This document shows positions 53,240 through 62,103 of a DNA stretch of 64,000 nt, in pieces. Position 1 is the first letter of the stretch; each line of letters opens with the position of its first letter. This stretch comes from an uncultured Lachnospiraceae bacterium. Its GTDB lineage: Bacteria; Bacillota; Clostridia; Lachnospirales; Lachnospiraceae. Where the stretch lies: NCBI GenBank assembly GCA_947629865.1, contig CANRFJ010000004.1, positions 83,018 through 147,017 on the forward strand, in the 5' to 3' direction. Made by a program: the position numbers and the translations under genes. The notes under the pieces are model-generated. The model was not told the DNA's origin, did no database searches, and was given only the letters and a program-made list of their open reading frames with translations.

Positions 53240-54690
53240 TTTACCCCCAGCCTTTCTTCCAGAGCTGCCACTACAATCTCCAGCACCTTAATCCGCGCGT
53301 ACAATTTTGAATTGGCCTCGATGATATGCCACGGCGCCTCTTTTGTCGATGTGCGCACAACCATCTCGTCCACGGCCTTCTCATAGGCCTCCCACTTTTC
53401 TCTGTTGCGCCAGTCCTCTCCTGTGATCTTCCACTGCTTCTCCGGCGTGTCCTGTCTCTGCTGGAAACGCTTCTTCTGTTCGTCCTTGTCAATATGCATC
53501 CAGAATTTCAGCACGATTGCCCCGGACTTTACCAGATGGGCTTCCATATTGTTAATCTCGCTGTAGGCGCGCTTCCACTCCTCCTCCGAGGCAAAATTCT
53601 CCACACGCTCTACCAGCACTCTCCCATACCATGTGCGGTCAAAAATAGCCATGTGGCCGTCTTTGGGGAATTTGTCCCAGAATCGCCAGAGATAGTGATG
53701 GGCCTTCTCAATGTCGTTGGGGGAGGCGATTGGAACCACTTCATATCCCCTTGGATCAATGCTCTGGGTAATCCGCTTGATGGCTCCGCCCTTGCCGCCC
53801 GCATCCCAGCCCTCGAAGGCAAGTATGACTGGCACGCGCTTTAAGTACATCTCATTGTGAAGCCGTCCCATTCGCTTCTGCAGATCCTTTTTCCGTTTTT
53901 TGTATTCTTCGGGAGACAGTTCCTTTGTCAGGTCAATGTCCTGAAGGACGCCGTTTCGCAAATCCTCCACTCCCTCCGCCTCCACTGACGGACGCTTTTC
54001 GAGCACGTCCTCCCTCTCGGCGACCGCCTCTGCCAGCCGGTTCACCACCGTCGTCATAATCTTGCAGATGGCATAGCGCTTGTCCATGGCCTCCACCACC
54101 GTCCACGGCGCATTCGACACATCTGTCTGGATCAGCATAGCGTCGCAGCGCTCCAGGCATTTGTCATAATTTTTGTTCTTCTTCCAGTCTGACTCACTCA
54201 CCCGCCACTTTGTACTGGAGTCCTTCTCCAGGGCCTCCAGACGTTTTTTCTGCTCCTTTTTGGTAATCGCCAGGAAAAATTTTATGACTACCATTCCATC
54301 GTCCGTAAACTGCCTTTCAAACTGGCGCACCTCCTCCGGAGATACGACTCCCTTTTCCACCCCCTGATACCAACTCCGGTCAAAAATGTGTATGCGCCCC
54401 TTAGGCGGCGTCTTGATAAAATACCGCCAGAAGTACGGGTGCATCCGATCCTCCTCTGTCTCCTTCTCCATTGTATACACCCTGAACCCGCGCGGATCCA
54501 GCGGCTGAATCATCTTGTTTATCATCGTTCCCTTGCCGGAGGCCTCAAAGCCCTCAAAAACTATCATGACTGGGATTCCCAGTTCCCTGCTCCTCCGCTG
54601 CAGCTCGCCCATACGAATCTCCAGGTGAGCCATTCTCTCAGCATAGTTATCCCACGCCGCCTCTTTTTTCATGTCGATCTTATCCAGCAT
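53236..54690 (-). CDS. pap: Polyphosphate:AMP phosphotransferase (two-domain PPK2)
   Basis: A 484-residue protein with two tandem PPK2 domains. Domain 1 has Walker A in FEGFEASGKGTM (about residue 45) and FDRSWYQGV. Domain 2 has FEGWDAGGKGGA (about residue 290) and FDRTWYGRVLVERV (lid and Walker B region). The duplicated class II PPK2 family uses polyphosphate to phosphorylate AMP to ADP. Domain 2 keeps the fuller set of catalytic residues. It has its own promoter (54761-54790) and GAGGAGG before the ATG. Confidence 0.93.
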   Translation of the reverse strand: MLDKIDMKKEAAWDNYAERMAHLEIRMGELQRRSRELGIPVMIVFEGFEASGKGTMINKMIQPLDPRGFRVYTMEKETEEDRMHPYFWRYFIKTPPKGRIHIFDRSWYQGVEKGVVSPEEVRQFERQFTDDGMVVIKFFLAITKKEQKKRLEALEKDSSTKWRVSESDWKKNKNYDKCLERCDAMLIQTDVSNAPWTVVEAMDKRYAICKIMTTVVNRLAEAVAEREDVLEKRPSVEAEGVEDLRNGVLQDIDLTKELSPEEYKKRKKDLQKRMGRLHNEMYLKRVPVILAFEGWDAGGKGGAIKRITQSIDPRGYEVVPIASPNDIEKAHHYLWRFWDKFPKDGHMAIFDRTWYGRVLVERVENFASEEEWKRAYSEINNMEAHLVKSGAIVLKFWMHIDKDEQKKRFQQRQDTPEKQWKITGEDWRNREKWEAYEKAVDEMVVRTSTKEAPWHIIEANSKLYARIKVLEIVVAALEERLGVK

Positions 54691-54760
54691 AACAATCCCT
54701 CCTCACATAATCCGGACTGCCGCGGCAATCCTTTCCTTCACAGACAAATCTCCTGTCTTA

Positions 54761-54790
54761 AGTATACCGTATCTTACCAGTAAGCGTCAA
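54761..54790 (-). promoter_or_regulatory. Promoter of the polyphosphate kinase-transglutaminase pair
   Basis: On the minus strand, TTGACG (54785-54790), 18 bp, TATACT (54761-54766). It overlaps the last codons of the PBP gene. Confidence 0.6.
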
Positions 54791-56255
54791 ATATCTTTTT
54801 GGCGATGGGCACGGCATAGGCGCTGCCCGTTCCGGCCGCCTCAACCACGATGCTCACGACCAGTTTCTTCCCGTCTTTTTCCCCATAACCGACAAACCAT
54901 GCGTGGGAGTCCCTGGAACCGTTCTGAAATTCCGCCGAGCCCGTTTTTCCCCCTGCTTTATAGGAGCCGTATAACAGGGCGGTGGCCGTCCCGCCCGTCA
55001 CCGTGGCCCGCATAAGTTTCTTCAGCGACTTTGCCTCCTCCGGCGTAATGGGCTTCGCCACCTTTTCGGGTTGTGTGGTCTCAAGCACCCGACCGGTGGA
55101 ATCCTCCACTCGATCCACCAGATACGGTCTCATGAGCACGCCCTCATTCACCGCCGCACAGACGAGAAAAGAGTTTTGCAGCGGCGTAACCAGTGTGTCC
55201 CCCTGTCCGATGGCAGCCTGCATCACATCTCCCAGCGGAGAGGCGTCCGTCACGGCGATCCGCGAATTATTCTGCTCCAGTTTCCGGAGAGGAGTCGCCC
55301 GGTTATAGTACAGCGACTCGCACAGGCCTCTCAGTCCGGAGATATTCATCTCGCTTCCAATCTTGCAGAAAGCCGCGTTGCAGGATTCGGCAAAGGCGCT
55401 GGTGAGAGTTACCTTCCCGTGTACCTCTCCCCCATAACAGCGTATTTTTTCCCTTCCTTTTCCGATGCTTCCGGTACAGTTATAGCGGAAGCTCTCGCCC
55501 GCCTTCTTCTCCCTCATGTATTCCAGCGCCATATACAATTTGAAAGTAGAACCCGGCGGATAGAGGCCCTGGGTGGCCCGGTTGTAGAGAGCGGAGTCCT
55601 CATCTTTGTCCGCTGTCAGCGCCGCCCACTTCGCATCGGTGAGTTCCCCCGGATCATAGGAGGGCCTGCTCACCATCGTGAGTATCTTTCCCGTGTCCGG
55701 CTCAATCACTACCACGGCTCCCCTTTTGGAGCCGAGTGCACTGCTGGCCGTCTGCGACAGATTGACGTTCAGGGTGGTGACGATATTATTGCCCGGATTC
55801 TTCATTCCCCGCGCCTCATTGAACATGCCAAAAAGCGGGTTGATGCCCGTCGTGAGCATAGTATAGCTCTCACTGGACTCCAGGCCCGTCTTCCCGTGCG
55901 AAACCCTTCCCACCGTGTGGGCAAAAAGGCTTCCGTAGGGATACACTCTCGTCTCTCTCCCCTTATTGTCCGTTCTTGTCTTAGCCAGCGCCTTCCCCGT
56001 GTCGGACAGGATACTTCCCTTCGTCACCCTCTCCGCCAGCAGTTCCTGCCTCTTATTATACGGATTATTGAGCACTTTATCCGAGTCGTGCAGGACAAAA
56101 TACGCGATATATCCCGCCATTACGAGAAAGAGAATCATAAAAATATAGGTGACGGCCGCCATCTCGCGGTTCAGCCGCTTACCTCTTTTTTCTTCTCTTA
56201 TTCCCTCTCTTTGCTCCGGCGCCTCCCCGGAGGCTGTTTTCTTCTTCCCTCTCAA
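54774..56255 (-). CDS. Class B penicillin-binding protein (transpeptidase, PbpA/FtsI-like)
   Basis: A 493-residue PBP with a cytoplasmic basic tail, one membrane helix (about residues 33-54), a short pedestal and a transpeptidase domain. The SxxK motif is STFK (236-239), the SxN motif SCN (291-293) and the KTG motif GGKTGSAEF (about 433). It cross-links peptidoglycan with the FtsW/RodA partner encoded just upstream. The start is TTG at 56255 with GAGGAGG 6 nt upstream, so the gene overlaps ftsW by 77 bp in another frame. The next ATG (56162) has no good ribosome site. The short form resembles the spore-forming Clostridia PbpA/SpoVD-like group; shape, division or spore use is unresolved. Confidence 0.92.
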   Translation of the reverse strand: MRGKKKTASGEAPEQREGIREEKRGKRLNREMAAVTYIFMILFLVMAGYIAYFVLHDSDKVLNNPYNKRQELLAERVTKGSILSDTGKALAKTRTDNKGRETRVYPYGSLFAHTVGRVSHGKTGLESSESYTMLTTGINPLFGMFNEARGMKNPGNNIVTTLNVNLSQTASSALGSKRGAVVVIEPDTGKILTMVSRPSYDPGELTDAKWAALTADKDEDSALYNRATQGLYPPGSTFKLYMALEYMREKKAGESFRYNCTGSIGKGREKIRCYGGEVHGKVTLTSAFAESCNAAFCKIGSEMNISGLRGLCESLYYNRATPLRKLEQNNSRIAVTDASPLGDVMQAAIGQGDTLVTPLQNSFLVCAAVNEGVLMRPYLVDRVEDSTGRVLETTQPEKVAKPITPEEAKSLKKLMRATVTGGTATALLYGSYKAGGKTGSAEFQNGSRDSHAWFVGYGEKDGKKLVVSIVVEAAGTGSAYAVPIAKKIFDAYW

Positions 56256-57570
56256 GCCGTTCCTCCTCTGCTCTGCCGTTCAGGACATACATACCCTGAA
56301 TAATGCTGAAAATAATAATAGTCGTAATAATCGAACTGCCGCCATAGCTGATGAGCGGCAGCGTAACCCCTGTGGAGGGGATAAATTTCGTCGCCCCGCC
56401 AATACATAAGAATACCTGAAAAATAAACACCACGCTCAATCCAAACGCCGTCAGTTTATAAAATCTTTTTTTCATTTTCATGGCAATGTTCACAAACATA
56501 ATATAACTGCTTATATAAACAAGAATCAGGCAGATGGAAAAAATCACGCCAAATTCCTCTGCGATGGCGGAAAAGATAAAATCGCTCTCCACGACCGGCA
56601 CGCTGTCCGGCAGCCCCTGTCCCAGCCCCATGCCAAAGAGCCCTCCCGTGCCAATGGCAAACAGGCTCCGGCATATCTGATATCCGGCGGCGTCATTGAT
56701 ATGGGGCCACGGATCCCGCCATGCAGTCACGCGGATCTGGACATGGGTAAACAGCCGCCAGGCCACCAGGGAAGCCACCGCACCGGCTCCCACGCCCGCC
56801 GTCAGATACCAGACGTTCATGGTTGCCACATACAGCATCACAAGATAGGTGACAAAATAAATCAGTCCCGCTCCCAAATCCCTCTCGACCACCAGAATCA
56901 CCACATGCACCGCGGCCACCGCCGTAATCGCCGCAATGTGACGGAGCTGTGTGGTCTTTGACAGGAGGGCTGCTATGAAAAATACATAAATTATCTTTAC
57001 AAATTCCGACGGCTGAAGGACAATCCCCGCAAAGGATATCCAGTTTCTGGCCCCGTAGCGCTCGACTCCGATCACAAATACCAGAAGAAGCAGCAGGATT
57101 CCCGCCAGGGCATACTGCCAGCCCAGTTTCTCCCAGATGGTAAAGCGCTCGATAAACAGCGGTACCAGAAGACAGACGCCCATGGCGACCGAAGCCATCA
57201 GAAGCTGCCGCACGGCATAGTCATAGTTTAGACGTGCCAGCATGATAAATCCGATCATCATGCACATCATCATATTGTTGAGAACCAGTCGGGAGAGACC
57301 GCGGTAAAAAATCCGGTATATTTTTACAAAGCCAAAATAAAAGGCCAGTTCCAGCAAAAACAGGACGCCGTAACGGAGTTCCTTGTGCTCCAGAATCAGT
57401 ATCGAACTGCACAGCACATGGATCAGCACCGTCAGCGTCCGCTGGGCGCGGAATACCCTTTCCTTTCCCGCTTCACTCTTTCCGCCAAACGCCCCGAAGC
57501 AGGTAAAGGTGTAAATGGCAAATAAAATAAGGATCACATACCGTGAGAGCTCTGCAATTAAAAGTTCCAT
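56179..57570 (-). CDS. FtsW/RodA/SpoVE-family peptidoglycan polymerase
   Basis: A 463-residue SEDS protein with about ten membrane segments. Family motifs include GVERYGARNWISFAGIVLQPSEFVKI (about residues 170-195), VVERDLGAGLIY, SVPVVESDFIFSAIAEEFG and GVTLPLISYGGSS (about 405-417). It polymerises lipid II into glycan strands and pairs with the PBP encoded downstream. The C-terminal 30 residues are highly charged (EEERLEREEENSLRGG...RRKKR), in the stretch that overlaps the PBP gene. Its start overlaps the U32 gene by 13 bp. FtsW versus RodA cannot be decided from this alone. Confidence 0.93.
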   Translation of the reverse strand: MELLIAELSRYVILILFAIYTFTCFGAFGGKSEAGKERVFRAQRTLTVLIHVLCSSILILEHKELRYGVLFLLELAFYFGFVKIYRIFYRGLSRLVLNNMMMCMMIGFIMLARLNYDYAVRQLLMASVAMGVCLLVPLFIERFTIWEKLGWQYALAGILLLLLVFVIGVERYGARNWISFAGIVLQPSEFVKIIYVFFIAALLSKTTQLRHIAAITAVAAVHVVILVVERDLGAGLIYFVTYLVMLYVATMNVWYLTAGVGAGAVASLVAWRLFTHVQIRVTAWRDPWPHINDAAGYQICRSLFAIGTGGLFGMGLGQGLPDSVPVVESDFIFSAIAEEFGVIFSICLILVYISSYIMFVNIAMKMKKRFYKLTAFGLSVVFIFQVFLCIGGATKFIPSTGVTLPLISYGGSSIITTIIIFSIIQGMYVLNGRAEEERLEREEENSLRGGAGAKRGNKRRKKR

Positions 57571-59867
57571 TCCCCGATTACCTTTCTGACTTCGTCTTCC
57601 CGTTCCCAGGTAAAATCCAGTCTCTTATGCCAGCCGTCTCCCCTTCGTCGCACGGGTTCGCTGGTATATATCGTATTGTAACAGTATTTGCAGTGATTTA
57701 CCACCGTAAATTTATCGCCCTTTGGCGAGACCAGTTGCAGACGCCCCGCCGTCCCGCATGGGAGATATTTGGCATCCGCCGCCGGACACCCCTCCGATAC
57801 CATGACCGGAATCCGGCCGTACTCCCGCGCCGGAAGCGGACGGAGGCCAAAGAGCTGCTCATAAGCAGCAGCGGCGCGTCTGTTTTCTCTGTAGAGATTT
57901 TCCTCCGCATACAGATGGAGAGAGGGAAAATTATGTCCGGCCCACACAAGCGAGGCAAAACTGTTGATCACGAGAGCCTCCGGCGGCAGTTTGGCAAAGA
58001 CAGAGCCCCTCTCCCGCCACGACTCCTCAAAGTTTCGCCGCGCCCTTCCCCGAAACGCCTGCGGCAGCGACAGGGCGGCGCGTCTGCCCCGCAGAAGTTC
58101 CGCGGCTTCTTCCCATTCGTCTGTCGGCAGATCTTCCAGTTTCAGATGAAAGAGCGCTTCGTCGCGGACGGCAGACAGCGCCGCCCGCAGCTGGGCGAGT
58201 GAGGAGACGCTCACAACCCTCTCCACCCCGTCAGTTTCTCTCCCGCCCGCAGCCGGTATGTCTCCGTGTCCTTCCCCGCGGGATATCTTCGGCGGGAAAA
58301 CCTGTCCGGACGGGCGCTGTCTGCGCCAGGCTGCGGCCGCCTCTTTTTCCCAGAGGGCAATCGCCTGTCTCCGCAATTTTTTCAGCCCTCCGAGCGAGAG
58401 GAAACTGTCCGGTTCTATAGACACCGACAGCGTCTCCCACACATAATCGGTAGTTCCCAACTGAGACAGGGGCGTCCGGATCTGTTCTTCCGTTACGGGC
58501 CTTTTCTCCGCCGCAGAGACGATCTCTCCCTCTGCGCTCACGCGGACGCCCCGCCCCGCAACCGTGAGTCTGGCCGGTTTGCCCCTCTCTGCCGCAAAGA
58601 CTCCCTCGAGCGGGTATTTCTCCGCGAGCGCCCTATCCGCCTTTTCCCTGACGGCCTGCAGAAGCGCTGCGTTTCTTGTCCGGTAAACCTTCTGCCCCGT
58701 ACGCAGGGTGGTTTTCCTTCCCACGTTGGCTGTTATTTGCTCTCCGGCGGCAGCGGCGCTCCCCGAAGTGTACTCATAGAGTTTCTTTCCCGCCCCGTCG
58801 CGAAACTGTAACACGTCCTGTGGGTGGATCTCCTCTCCGGCAAGCCATGTGGCCTGTCCCTCCCCCGTCCGTATCACCTCTCCTGCCAGGACGCCGTAAT
58901 GACCGCCGTGCTCTGTGTCAATCATATTCCTCTTATCTCTCTCAAAGAGATAACTGTCCGAAAAGCCGCCCCGGTTGTACAGATCCTGACAGCGGCGGTA
59001 ATCCCGCCACAGTTCACTGTCCGGATCCTCGCGCAGTCTACGGAAAGCATCTTTTCCCCTCTCCCTGTAAAAATCCACATACTTCCGGTAGACACTGGCG
59101 GTATAGGCGCTGTATTCCATCTGCTTCATGCGCCCCTCGATTTTGAAGGAATCAATTCCCGCCTCCGCCAGTTCCGGTATATATGCTAGCGTACAGATAT
59201 CCTTTGTGTTCAGAAAATATCCCTCTTTCCGCCCGCGCTCCCCTATCCGGCTGTCCATAAGCTGCCAGGGCAGGCGGCACGGCTGGGCGCACATGCCCCG
59301 GTTGCCGCTGCGTCCGCCGATGACCTCGCTCATCCGGCACTGCCCCGAATAACAGTAGCAGAGCGCCCCGTGGACAAAGACTTCAATCTCCAGTTCCGTC
59401 TGCTCTCTGGCCTCACGGATTTCCTCTATGCTCAGCTCCCTGGCCGGCACATAGCGCGTCACTCCAAGGGAGCGGAGCAGTTCCGCCTCCTCTCCGGAGA
59501 ACAGCGTCATCTGTGTGCTGGCGTGGAGGGGAAGATCCGGAAAATTTTCGTGGAGAAGGGACAGCACTCCCATATCCTGTACGATGCAGGCGTCCAGTCC
59601 CGCCTCGTAGAGGGGACGAAGCAGCGGGAGAAGCTCCTGTTCGAGCTCCCTGTCGTTTAAGAGGGTATTCACCGTCAGATAAATTTTCTTCCCTCTGAGA
59701 TGAGCAAAGGTCAGCGCCCGCTCCAGTTCCTCCGGGGCGGGGTTGTCGGCAAAGGCCCTTGCCCCGAAACGGGTGGTACCCACATAGACGGCGTCCGCCC
59801 CCATCGCAAGCGATGCGTACAGGCTTTGCAGCGAACCGGCCGGAGCCAGAATCTCTATGTCCTTCAC
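57558..59867 (-). CDS. U32-family peptidase/collagenase-like protein with DUF3656
   Basis: A 769-residue protein. The N-terminal U32 barrel starts KDIEILAPAGSLQSLYASLAMGADAVYVG and includes EVFVHGALCYCYSGQCRMSEVIGGRSGNRGMCAQPCRLP, the Cys-rich hallmark of the group and probable Fe-S ligands. The long C-terminal part is the DUF3656-type region ending with a Cys pair (FTVVNHCKYCYN). Recent family knowledge links several U32 proteins to RNA hydroxylation (RlhA, TrhP) rather than proteolysis, so the peptidase label is weak. The start is GTG at 59867 after AGGGAGGAG; a TTG at 59891 extends the frame but has no ribosome site. Confidence 0.85.
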   Translation of the reverse strand: MKDIEILAPAGSLQSLYASLAMGADAVYVGTTRFGARAFADNPAPEELERALTFAHLRGKKIYLTVNTLLNDRELEQELLPLLRPLYEAGLDACIVQDMGVLSLLHENFPDLPLHASTQMTLFSGEEAELLRSLGVTRYVPARELSIEEIREAREQTELEIEVFVHGALCYCYSGQCRMSEVIGGRSGNRGMCAQPCRLPWQLMDSRIGERGRKEGYFLNTKDICTLAYIPELAEAGIDSFKIEGRMKQMEYSAYTASVYRKYVDFYRERGKDAFRRLREDPDSELWRDYRRCQDLYNRGGFSDSYLFERDKRNMIDTEHGGHYGVLAGEVIRTGEGQATWLAGEEIHPQDVLQFRDGAGKKLYEYTSGSAAAAGEQITANVGRKTTLRTGQKVYRTRNAALLQAVREKADRALAEKYPLEGVFAAERGKPARLTVAGRGVRVSAEGEIVSAAEKRPVTEEQIRTPLSQLGTTDYVWETLSVSIEPDSFLSLGGLKKLRRQAIALWEKEAAAAWRRQRPSGQVFPPKISRGEGHGDIPAAGGRETDGVERVVSVSSLAQLRAALSAVRDEALFHLKLEDLPTDEWEEAAELLRGRRAALSLPQAFRGRARRNFEESWRERGSVFAKLPPEALVINSFASLVWAGHNFPSLHLYAEENLYRENRRAAAAYEQLFGLRPLPAREYGRIPVMVSEGCPAADAKYLPCGTAGRLQLVSPKGDKFTVVNHCKYCYNTIYTSEPVRRRGDGWHKRLDFTWEREDEVRKVIGEWNF

Positions 59868-59932
59868 TCTCTCATCTCCTCCCTGCCTCAACAGCGGCCG
59901 CCGCGCTCCGCGGGCCGTCCGTTGTTAATAGA

Positions 59933-59956
59933 ATAGGACTGCCGATGCAGTCCTAT
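59933..59956. other. Perfect hairpin overlapping the zapA stop
   Basis: ATAGGACTGC-CGAT-GCAGTCCTAT is a 10-bp perfect stem covering the zapA TAG. On the plus strand it is followed by CTTTTTT, so it looks like a terminator for plus-strand transcription. On the minus strand it precedes the U32 ribosome site and may only reduce readthrough or shape the zapA message end. Confidence 0.6.
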
Positions 59957-60357
59957 CTTTTTTGTTTTAACCTTGTCTCCAGTTCAATAATCTTCTTCTC
60001 TGCTTCCTCCAGTGAGGTTTCCAGCTTTTCCCTTTTTTCCCCGTCCTTTTTTGCCTGTTCCTGCAAATCAATGATCTCGTGCTTCATCTCCAGCACCATC
60101 TTATCCTTTAATTCGCTCTCGCTCTGGAGTTCCTTCAGCTTTTTCTTCGCCTTGTGGTAGTCGTCGGCAATGTTGATGGCCAGAAGAACATTCCGCAGAT
60201 CCAGATCCAGTCTCCGGTAATAATCCTTTTTCTTGAAGTCCGTCACCTTGCGGTTGATATAGGAGGCAATCTGCTGCAGATACTCGTCGCTTTCAAATCC
60301 ACAGATTGTGTACTTTCTGCCGTCAATCAGGACGTCGGTATCGTTCATGTTTTTCAT
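59953..60357 (-). CDS. zapA: Cell division protein ZapA
   Basis: A 134-residue ZapA. The N-terminal globular region (DVLIDGRKYTICGFESDEYLQQIASYINRKV) is followed by a long C-terminal coiled coil (about 75-134, EMKHEIIDLQEQAKKDGEKREKLE). It promotes FtsZ bundling at the division site. It is the first gene of a run with U32, ftsW-like and PBP genes, and has a promoter at 60436-60464. Confidence 0.93.
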   Translation of the reverse strand: MKNMNDTDVLIDGRKYTICGFESDEYLQQIASYINRKVTDFKKKDYYRRLDLDLRNVLLAINIADDYHKAKKKLKELQSESELKDKMVLEMKHEIIDLQEQAKKDGEKREKLETSLEEAEKKIIELETRLKQKR

Positions 60358-60435
60358 TGTTCCTTCTTTCTGCTGTCTGGGGACAGCCGTTCATTGGGCG
60401 GGCACATTCACTCTCTGCCGCTTTTATATGTAAAC

Positions 60436-60464
60436 AGTATACATGAAATATCATTTTTCGTCAA
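60436..60464 (-). promoter_or_regulatory. Promoter of the zapA-U32-ftsW-PBP run
   Basis: On the minus strand, TTGACG (60459-60464), 17 bp, TATACT (60436-60441). The -35 overlaps the ruvB stop codon. Confidence 0.8.
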
Positions 60465-61453
60465 ATATTCAGTCCAAAATGCGCATAGGCCTTCTGTGTC
60501 ACAACTCTCCCCCTGGGCGTTCTGGCCAGTAACCCGTTCTGTATCAGATAGGGCTCATATACGTCCTCCAGCGTGACGCTGTCCTCCCCGATGCTGACTG
60601 CCAGCGCATCAAGCCCCACCGGCCCGCCGTCAAACTTTTCAATCATAGTCATGAGAACCATGCGGTCGGTATTGTCGAGTCCCAGTTTGTCCACCTCTAA
60701 TAAATCCAGGGCAAAATCCGCTACTTTCTTCGTGATGATACCGTCATATCGAACCTGCGCATAGTCCCTCACCCTCTTTAACAGACGGTTTGCCAGCCGG
60801 GGCGTCCCCCGCGAGCGCCTGGCAATCTCCACGGCGCCCTCGTCCTCAATCTCCACCTTGTATATATGGGCGGAGCGCCGGACGATTTCCGTCAGCTCCT
60901 CCACGGTATAAAATTCCAGACGGTGCACCACGCCGAAACGGTCTCTCAGAGGGGCGGTCAGCATACCCGCTCTGGTAGTGGCGCCCACCAGGGTGAATTT
61001 GGGCAGATCCAGCCGGATACTTCTGGCAGAAGCCCCCTTTCCGATAACAATATCAATCATGTAGTCCTCCATCGCCGGATAGAGCACCTCCTCCACCTGA
61101 CGGTTCAGACGGTGGATCTCGTCCACAAAGAGCAGATCTCCGTCCTGAAGGTTATTCAGAATCGACGCCATCTCTCCCGGCTTCTCAATCGCCGGGCCGG
61201 AAGTGATCTTTAAGTTGACGTCCATCTCATTGGCGATGATGCCGGCCAGCGTGGTCTTGCCGAGTCCCGGCGGCCCGTAGAGGAGGACATGATCCAGCGA
61301 CTCTCCCCTCGCCTTGGCGGCCTCGATATATACCCGAAGGCTTTCCTTCGCCTTTTTCTGACCGATGTAGTCGGATAAAAATTTGGGGCGCAGACTGTTT
61401 TCCACCTTATAGTCTTCTTCCAGTAATTCGGTCGATATAACACGTTTCTCCAT
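60461..61453 (-). CDS. ruvB: Holliday junction helicase RuvB
   Basis: A 330-residue AAA+ motor. Walker A is [19 protein letters not shown], Walker [11 protein letters not shown], and the family segments [21 protein letters not shown] and [12 protein letters not shown] are present. It drives branch migration with RuvA. The ATG at 61453 has GGAGG 5 nt upstream and lies 11 bp after the ruvA stop. The longer frame to 61468 lacks a ribosome site. Confidence 0.98.
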   Translation of the reverse strand: MEKRVISTELLEEDYKVENSLRPKFLSDYIGQKKAKESLRVYIEAAKARGESLDHVLLYGPPGLGKTTLAGIIANEMDVNLKITSGPAIEKPGEMASILNNLQDGDLLFVDEIHRLNRQVEEVLYPAMEDYMIDIVIGKGASARSIRLDLPKFTLVGATTRAGMLTAPLRDRFGVVHRLEFYTVEELTEIVRRSAHIYKVEIEDEGAVEIARRSRGTPRLANRLLKRVRDYAQVRYDGIITKKVADFALDLLEVDKLGLDNTDRMVLMTMIEKFDGGPVGLDALAVSIGEDSVTLEDVYEPYLIQNGLLARTPRGRVVTQKAYAHFGLNI

Positions 61454-61464
61454 AACTGCCTCCA

Positions 61465-62067
61465 TCACAGGTTTTTCAAACTCTGCTTCAAAATATCCTC
61501 GACTCCCATATCCGGAGTTATATCAACCCGCCGCACGGCCGCCGCTGCTTCGCCGGACGAATATCCAAGAGCCACCAGAGCCTGAACCGCATCGTTTCTC
61601 GCGTCGGCGGCGTCATCGGAAGGTCGTTTTCCCCTGCCGGATTGATTCTCTCCCTCCGGCATCTCCAGGCTGCATTTGTCCCTCAGTTCCAGAATCAGTT
61701 TGGCAGCCGTCTTGGCTCCGATTCCCGGCGCCTTTGCTATGCTCTTATCATCCCCTGCCAGAATGGAAAAGCGAAGGGTGTCCGCGTCCATGACGCCCAG
61801 TATTGCCAGAGCCCCCTTCGGGCCGATGCCGTTGACGGTAATCAGGAGTTCGAACATCTTTCTCTCGTCTCCTGTCAGAAAGCCATACAGCTGAAGGGCA
61901 TCCTCCCTCACATGGGTATAGGTATAGAGTTTTACCTCATTGCCGGTCTCCGGCAGTCCCTCCGCCACAGAACCCGGCACTAAGATTTCAAAGCCGACTC
62001 CCTGATTTTCCACCACTACACGGTCAGCATCCACCGTATCCAGTATGCCTTTTACAAAAGCAATCAT
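61465..62067 (-). CDS. ruvA: Holliday junction protein RuvA
   Basis: A 200-residue RuvA. The N-terminal OB domain ([27 protein letters not shown]) is followed by two helix-hairpin-helix motifs ([14 protein letters not shown] and [19 protein letters not shown]) and the C-terminal RuvB-binding domain ([19 protein letters not shown]). No ruvC is present in the window. AGAGGAG precedes the ATG. Confidence 0.98.
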   Translation of the reverse strand: MIAFVKGILDTVDADRVVVENQGVGFEILVPGSVAEGLPETGNEVKLYTYTHVREDALQLYGFLTGDERKMFELLITVNGIGPKGALAILGVMDADTLRFSILAGDDKSIAKAPGIGAKTAAKLILELRDKCSLEMPEGENQSGRGKRPSDDAADARNDAVQALVALGYSSGEAAAAVRRVDITPDMGVEDILKQSLKNL

Positions 62068-62103
62068 TTTTCTCCTCTTTTCTGCGCAGGCGCGCGCCTT
62101 ATA

